Of a stretch of 39,782 nt of DNA, positions 36,287-39,782 are shown piece by piece. This DNA comes from a virus. Every line of letters begins with the position of its first letter. The first letter of the stretch is position 1. The position numbers and the translations under genes are program-made. The DNA lies in the IMG/VR virus record IMGVR_UViG_3300018876_000035, positions 1 through 39,782 of that record; one strand, given 5' to 3'. The notes below the pieces were generated by a model, which was not told the DNA's origin, did not search any database, and saw only the letters and a program-made list of their open reading frames with translations.

Positions 36287-36321
36287 TGTCCCACGGAAAG
36301 GATAAAAAATGTTGGAACTAA
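36286..36321 (+). CDS. 11-residue bridging micro-ORF
   Basis: MSHGKDKKCWN. Its start overlaps the stop of the upstream gene (TAATG) and its end overlaps the dehydrogenase start by 13 bases. Most likely a coupling ORF; it could equally be chance. Confidence 0.3.
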   Translation: MSHGKDKKCWN

Positions 36322-37121
36322 GATTAGGCGTCATAGGCGCTGGTTTTGTTGGTGGTGCAGTTATCAACGCATTTAACAACAATACCGTTATGCTATCCAT
36401 AGTGGATACTAACGCAAAAAAAGCAACTTGTACTTTTGAAGAAATGATGCTAGAAGAACCTGAGGCAATTTTTGTATGCTTGCCTACTCCGTGTACTACG
36501 AAGGGCGATGTAAATGCTTCAGCAATATTCGAGGTGCTTGATAAATTACTAAAAGACTCATATAAAGGTGTAGTTATAATTAAAAGTACAATTACGCCAG
36601 ACAAAGTAAAAGAGATGAAACATAATTATCCTTTACATATTGTATACAATCCCGAATTTTTAACAGAAGCAAACGCACACGAAGATTTCAAACATCCATC
36701 TATGCAGATACTAGGCGGAGATTGGAAGGACTGCGAAGAAGCAGAACGCATATACTTACAACACAGCGATGTAAAGATTGTTCCTACTTTTAAAACAGAC
36801 ATTGTCACAGCTAGCTTATTAAAATATACAATTAATAGTTGGTTAGCTACAAAAGTTGTGTTTATGAATGAACTAAAAGAGTTACACGACAGAAGTGGCG
36901 CAACTAGTTCGTGGGAGCAGTTTAGCGATATGTTACGCAGGGATGAAAGAATCGGAGACAGTCATTTAAAAGTACCAGGACCTGATGGACAATACGGCTT
37001 CGGCGGTCATTGCTTTCCTAAAGATACTACAGCATTTTTAGAGTATGCGAGAAGTTTAGGAGCAGACATGGAAGTACTGAGGTATGCTGTCCGTAAGAAT
37101 AATTTATTACGTGGAAAATAA
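36309..37121 (+). CDS. shortened nucleotide-sugar (UDP-glucose-type) dehydrogenase, intein-free
   Basis: 270 residues, against about 400-450 in the family. Rossmann motif GVIGAGFVGG (residues 7-16), then IFVCLPTPCTTKGDVNAS and the STITPDKVK segment. Catalytic positions of UDP-glucose 6-dehydrogenase are all present: Glu in NPEFLTE, Lys172 and Asn176 in LLKYTINSW, and the thiohemiacetal Cys235 in GFGGHCFPKDT. Missing are part of the first domain's middle loops and the whole C-terminal UDP-binding Rossmann domain. It would oxidise a nucleotide sugar to the uronic acid using two NAD+, if the truncated form binds substrate. AAGGA lies 11 bases before the ATG. It ends the accessory operon; no terminator is visible after it. 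Confidence 0.75.
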   Translation: MLELRLGVIGAGFVGGAVINAFNNNTVMLSIVDTNAKKATCTFEEMMLEEPEAIFVCLPTPCTTKGDVNASAIFEVLDKLLKDSYKGVVIIKSTITPDKVKEMKHNYPLHIVYNPEFLTEANAHEDFKHPSMQILGGDWKDCEEAERIYLQHSDVKIVPTFKTDIVTASLLKYTINSWLATKVVFMNELKELHDRSGATSSWEQFSDMLRRDERIGDSHLKVPGPDGQYGFGGHCFPKDTTAFLEYARSLGADMEVLRYAVRKNNLLRGK

Positions 37122-37167
37122 ATCTAATCTTAATCTCTCGTCAAAATTTAATTAAAAATTATTAGAA

Positions 37168-37202
37168 CCTTAATCGTTCCTTAATCGGTTATTTGTTAAA
37201 TA
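37168..37202 (+). promoter_or_regulatory. Pho-box-like direct repeats and -10 box before the outer-membrane protein gene
   Basis: CCTTAATCG occurs twice, at 37168-37176 and 37179-37187, an 11-base period. Read as 8-mers, CTTAATCG-TTC-CTTAATCG follows the cyanobacterial Pho box plan (PyTTAAPyPy[T/A] repeats separated by 3 bases) except for the last base. TTTAATTA at 37147-37154 fits the same consensus two periods upstream. A possible -10, TAAATA, lies at 37197-37202. No -35 consensus is present, as expected for an activator-dependent promoter. Confidence 0.5.
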
Positions 37203-37204
37203 AC
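37188..37204 (+). repeat. perfect inverted repeat in the promoter/leader of the outer-membrane protein gene
   Basis: GTTATTT (37188-37194), GTT loop, AAATAAC (37198-37204): a 7-bp perfect hairpin directly after the Pho-box-like repeats and overlapping the possible -10 box. It could be an operator. There is no T tract, so it is not a terminator. Confidence 0.55.
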
Positions 37205-37225
37205 AGCAACCAATTAAGGAACACA

Positions 37226-37765
37226 ATGAAATATCTCGCAATTCTACTAGCCTTGTCGTTTTCAGCACACGCACAAGACGCGCACGAATACAATTACAAA
37301 GTCACTAAAGACAATTGGACAGCTACAGCACGACACCGTGAAGGAACCTGGCACACAGAGCTAGGTTACAGTTTTGACAAAATTGATGTAATGTATCGCT
37401 ATGCACGCCTCGGCACAAAGAACGAACACCGCATTAAATTCACCCAAGGACTAGCAAAATGGAATGGCTTCTCCTTGTCCCATAGAATGGAATACAGGCA
37501 GTTTGATGTTAAAGAAAACTACTGGCGTTACCGTTTTATTCTTGGCTACAAATACGACATAACACCTAATGCCCAATTTTGGGTTAAAATACAGCCACGC
37601 TGGTCCCTCAAAGACGAGCGCACAAAGTTTGATGCTCGAGACCAAATGGGCGTTAAATTTAAGTTTGGCAACCTTTCAATCAGCCCTTTTGCAGAACGTG
37701 GCGCCACTGACGATTACAAATTTGATCACAACGTATATGGTATACATACCGAATATAAGCTATAG
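37226..37765 (+). CDS. outer-membrane beta-barrel (porin-like) protein
   Basis: 179 residues from the ATG at 37226 (AAGGA 5 bases upstream), chosen over an in-frame ATG at 37193 because it gives a proper signal peptide: MKYLAILLALSFSAHA with cleavage likely after Ala16 (A-H-A/Q). The mature part is an unbroken series of amphipathic strands with alternating aromatic residues (WHTELGYSFDKIDVMYRYA, YWRYRFILGYKYDI, AQFWVKIQPRWSL, VKFKFGNLSISPFAE), enough for about 10-12 strands. It resembles small oligosaccharide porins such as the KdgM family in style, without a firm match. The C-terminal residue is Leu rather than the usual aromatic. Expected in the host outer membrane, for solute entry, superinfection block or lysis. 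It is monocistronic by appearance. Confidence 0.7.
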   Translation: MKYLAILLALSFSAHAQDAHEYNYKVTKDNWTATARHREGTWHTELGYSFDKIDVMYRYARLGTKNEHRIKFTQGLAKWNGFSLSHRMEYRQFDVKENYWRYRFILGYKYDITPNAQFWVKIQPRWSLKDERTKFDARDQMGVKFKFGNLSISPFAERGATDDYKFDHNVYGIHTEYKL

Positions 37766-37779
37766 TCAAAATACCTCCT

Positions 37780-37787
37780 GATAAATA
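37780..37787 (+). promoter_or_regulatory. late promoter GATAAATA for the intein-containing dehydrogenase
   Basis: GATAAATA with expected start near 37793, giving a 37-base leader that carries AAGGAG (37818-37823) seven bases before the ATG at 37830. This gene is therefore late but conventionally initiated, unlike gp25. Confidence 0.7.
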
Positions 37788-37829
37788 TATGCGTAGTTAA
37801 TAAACTACCAATAATTTAAGGAGAACAGA

Positions 37830-39782
37830 ATGGCCTCAATCGGAAAAAAGCTCAGCGTGTCGTTTATCGGAGTTGGAAAACTCGGACAAGCCTGCGCAGA
37901 AATGGTTGCTGAAGTACATGATGTTGTCGGATACGATATTAACCCTCGAGCCCCTGAAAACTTCCCTATGGTTGCAACCTTAGCGGAAGCAGTAACAGGA
38001 AGGGATATCGTTTTTATTGCAGTGGAAACACCGCATGATCCGCAGTATGATGGAAAAGCGCCTACCAGCCATTTACCAAACAAAGACTTTGATTACAGTG
38101 TAGTCAAGACAGTACTTAAGCAGGTAAATGAAGTAGCAACAAAAAATCAATTAGTAGTGCTAATCAGCACAGTTTTACCTGGAACTACACGTAGTCAGTT
38201 TATTGACTTAATTCCAAACGCACGTTTCGTTTACAATCCATACCTAATTGCCATGGGCACTGTAAAGTGGGATATGGTTAATCCAGAGATGGTAATGATA
38301 GGAACAGAAGACGGGTCCGAAACCGGAGACGCAAAAGAGCTTGTAGATTTTTACAAGACTGTAATGCAGAACGATCCGGCTTATCATGTTGGTACATGGG
38401 ACGAATGCGAATGCCTAAAGGTATTTTATAATTGTTACTCAGATGATACTGAAGTTTTAACATCGTCTGGCTGGAAGTTATTTAAAGATGCGCAAGATGA
38501 CGACATGGTGTTCTCTCTTGATCCAGAAAGAATGCGTCCAGAGTGGGTAAAACCAGATAAATGGGCTTCGCGCGACTGGGATGATGAAATGATCCATTTT
38601 CATAGTTCTAAAGATGATATTTTGGTAACACCCGGTCATAACATGTTTGTTGGAAGAATGTCTACAAAAGATAAGTTACCAGGAAAGAATTATGGATATA
38701 CCTGGGAATTAGATTCAGCTGAAAATATCATTGAAAGAAGCGGGTTTGTATTTCAACGTTCTACTACTTGGCACAAATTAAAATCTGAGACGATAAACGT
38801 GCCTAATACTGATCTTGAGTTCAAGACTGAGGATTTTGTCCAGTTTATGGCTTGGTTTTTAGCTGAAGGTTGTATCTGCAATCAATCTGGTAGAATTATT
38901 GTATCGCAAGACAGAAATAAAAATTCTGAAAAATATGAGATGATAAATGAAACATTTTTGAAATTGTATGAAAATCATCCAGCCCAAGATAGGTTTTCTT
39001 TGTTGACAGGACCAACTGGAATTTCAGTACTGTGGCCAGAATTTTCTGAATATTTAAGAAAATTTGGAAAAAGTTTTGACAAATTTATTCCAGATGAAAT
39101 TAAGAATTTAGATGTGGATATGCTCCGTCTGTTTTTGGATACATATAATTTAGCAGATGGTTCAGCTCTGCATACCAGTCGATTTGATGGTTCAAAAGAA
39201 GACGATGATAAAAGATACAAATATTATGCTACAAGTTCGGACCAAATGGCCGCTGACATTGGTGAATTAATAATCAAAGTAGGAAGGTTCCCATCGTATA
39301 GAACTACTATTACAGATTTATCAAATAAGGAATGCCATTTAATATATGAACTAGTAAATAAAACTTCTTTATATCAGCGTTCGTCATCTGTTGGGTTGAA
39401 ATTTAATAAAGTGCAATATTCAGGGAAAGTATACTGTGCTATGTTACCTAAGAACCACATATTTTTGACAAGAAGAAACGGCAAGTGTACGTGGCAAGGG
39501 AACACATTTATCAGTGCAAAAGTTTCACTTGTTAACATGATACAAGACGTAGCAGAGAAGCAAGGCAATATCAACTCCGAGTGGGTATGCGATGCTCTTG
39601 CTAAATCAGATAGGCGCATTATGGGTCCTGCTTACATGAAACCAGGCATGGGTGACGGCGGCCACTGTCATCCTCGCGATAACATTGCGTTACGATATAT
39701 GGCAGAAAAATTAGACCTAGGGTACGACTTGTTTGATTCCATCATGCTTAGTAGAGAAGTACAAGCAGAAAACATGGCTAAG
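37830..39782 (+). CDS. nucleotide-sugar dehydrogenase precursor containing an intein (3' end beyond the window)
   Basis: The frame is open from the ATG at 37830 to the window end (651 codons). N-extein residues 1-201 carry FIGVGKLGQ (GxGxxG), ETPHDP and STVLPGTT of the UDP-glucose/GDP-mannose dehydrogenase family. The intein occupies 202-558. The C-extein resumes with TFISAKVSLVNMIQDVA and has the catalytic Cys613 (position 256 after splicing) and Asp617 in GGHCHPRDN. Lys197 and Asn201 in LKVFYN match the family's catalytic Lys and Asn. The Glu-containing NPEFLRE motif is replaced by NPYLIAM (Tyr138 region), so one general base is missing and the chemistry may differ. It is the second such enzyme in the window and has its own late promoter. 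The C-terminal part cannot be judged. Confidence 0.85.
   Translation, partial: MASIGKKLSVSFIGVGKLGQACAEMVAEVHDVVGYDINPRAPENFPMVATLAEAVTGRDIVFIAVETPHDPQYDGKAPTSHLPNKDFDYSVVKTVLKQVNEVATKNQLVVLISTVLPGTTRSQFIDLIPNARFVYNPYLIAMGTVKWDMVNPEMVMIGTEDGSETGDAKELVDFYKTVMQNDPAYHVGTWDECECLKVFYNCYSDDTEVLTSSGWKLFKDAQDDDMVFSLDPERMRPEWVKPDKWASRDWDDEMIHFHSSKDDILVTPGHNMFVGRMSTKDKLPGKNYGYTWELDSAENIIERSGFVFQRSTTWHKLKSETINVPNTDLEFKTEDFVQFMAWFLAEGCICNQSGRIIVSQDRNKNSEKYEMINETFLKLYENHPAQDRFSLLTGPTGISVLWPEFSEYLRKFGKSFDKFIPDEIKNLDVDMLRLFLDTYNLADGSALHTSRFDGSKEDDDKRYKYYATSSDQMAADIGELIIKVGRFPSYRTTITDLSNKECHLIYELVNKTSLYQRSSSVGLKFNKVQYSGKVYCAMLPKNHIFLTRRNGKCTWQGNTFISAKVSLVNMIQDVAEKQGNINSEWVCDALAKSDRRIMGPAYMKPGMGDGGHCHPRDNIALRYMAEKLDLGYDLFDSIMLSREVQAENMAK
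38433..39503 (+). mobile_element. intein (357 residues) with LAGLIDADG-type homing endonuclease domain
   Basis: Precursor residues 202-558. Block A: Cys202 in CYSDDTEVLTSSGWKLF. Block B: ILVTPGHNMF with T267 and H270. Endonuclease block C: WFLAEGCI (acidic residue E346); block E: YNLADGSA (D443), about 97 residues apart as in two-motif LAGLIDADG enzymes. Blocks F/G: GKVYCAMLPKNHIFLTRRNG, then KCTWQGN, ending in Asn558, with Thr559 as the +1 extein nucleophile. The penultimate residue is Gly, not the usual His, as in some other inteins. Spliced product joins FYN to TFISAK, restoring the dehydrogenase helix. The frame is intact and both endonuclease acidic residues are present, so splicing and homing both look possible. 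Confidence 0.93.

Noticed and set aside
37122-37225. Small RNA or tRNA gene in the gap before the outer-membrane protein gene
   Set aside because: No cloverleaf or terminator; the repeats and hairpin are better explained as promoter elements.
1-39782. CRISPR array, insertion sequence, integrase or attachment site
   Set aside because: No regularly spaced repeats, transposase, recombinase or terminal repeats were seen; the only mobile element is the intein.

Overview
The window is part of a T4-like (Tevenvirinae-related) marine-type myovirus genome. The order of conserved genes supports this: recombination endonuclease gp47 and late sigma factor gp55 on the minus strand, then a plus-strand baseplate block with gp48, gp53, a hub protein, gp5, gp25 and gp6, followed by very large structural genes. 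DNA is AT-rich and genes are packed with overlapping stop/start codons. No photosynthesis gene, tRNA, integrase, IS element or CRISPR array was seen. The host must be Gram-negative if the signal-peptide beta-barrel protein at 37.2 kb is functional. A cyanobacterial host is possible but not shown.

Layout. 1-1246 (minus): 5' part of gp47, then gp55. 1385-7496 (plus): tail-tube cap, gp53, putative hub and gp5. 7493-7741: one small minus-strand gene with its own sigma70-like promoter. 7860-31599: gp25, an enlarged gp6, a 5,178-residue structural protein (15.5 kb, 39% of the window), then three virion/fibre proteins, closed by a strong intrinsic terminator at 31612-31643. 31646-37121: a tightly overlapping accessory operon with three glycosyltransferase-like proteins, small unknowns, a prohead-protease-like protein without the catalytic serine, three micro-ORFs bridging gene junctions, and a shortened nucleotide-sugar dehydrogenase. 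37168-37765: an outer-membrane beta-barrel protein behind two 11-bp-spaced repeats resembling a cyanobacterial Pho box. 37780-39782 (open at the window end): a second nucleotide-sugar dehydrogenase interrupted by a 357-residue intein with a LAGLIDADG-type homing endonuclease domain.

How it works together. gp55 should direct late transcription from GATAAATA boxes, found before the tail-tube cap, gp25, the 28.0-kb virion gene and the intein gene, with a weaker relative at 31646. At three of these boxes the expected transcription start falls on the A of the start codon and there is no Shine-Dalgarno sequence, suggesting leaderless late mRNAs. The two minus-strand genes gp55 and 7493-7741 share a different promoter, TTGACTT-N14-ATGTATAMTAG, probably read by host RNA polymerase. 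The accessory operon, two sugar dehydrogenases and beta-barrel protein suggest remodelling of surface polysaccharide or outer membrane during infection.

Most notable: (1) the intein, inserted directly after the predicted catalytic Asn of a nucleotide-sugar dehydrogenase next to an intein-free paralogue; (2) the leaderless late-gene pattern; (3) the Pho-box-like promoter on a phage outer-membrane protein; (4) a gp5 with rearranged domains and an apparently dead lysozyme domain; (5) the giant wedge/fibre protein carrying a YHYH-like domain; (6) the bridging micro-ORFs.
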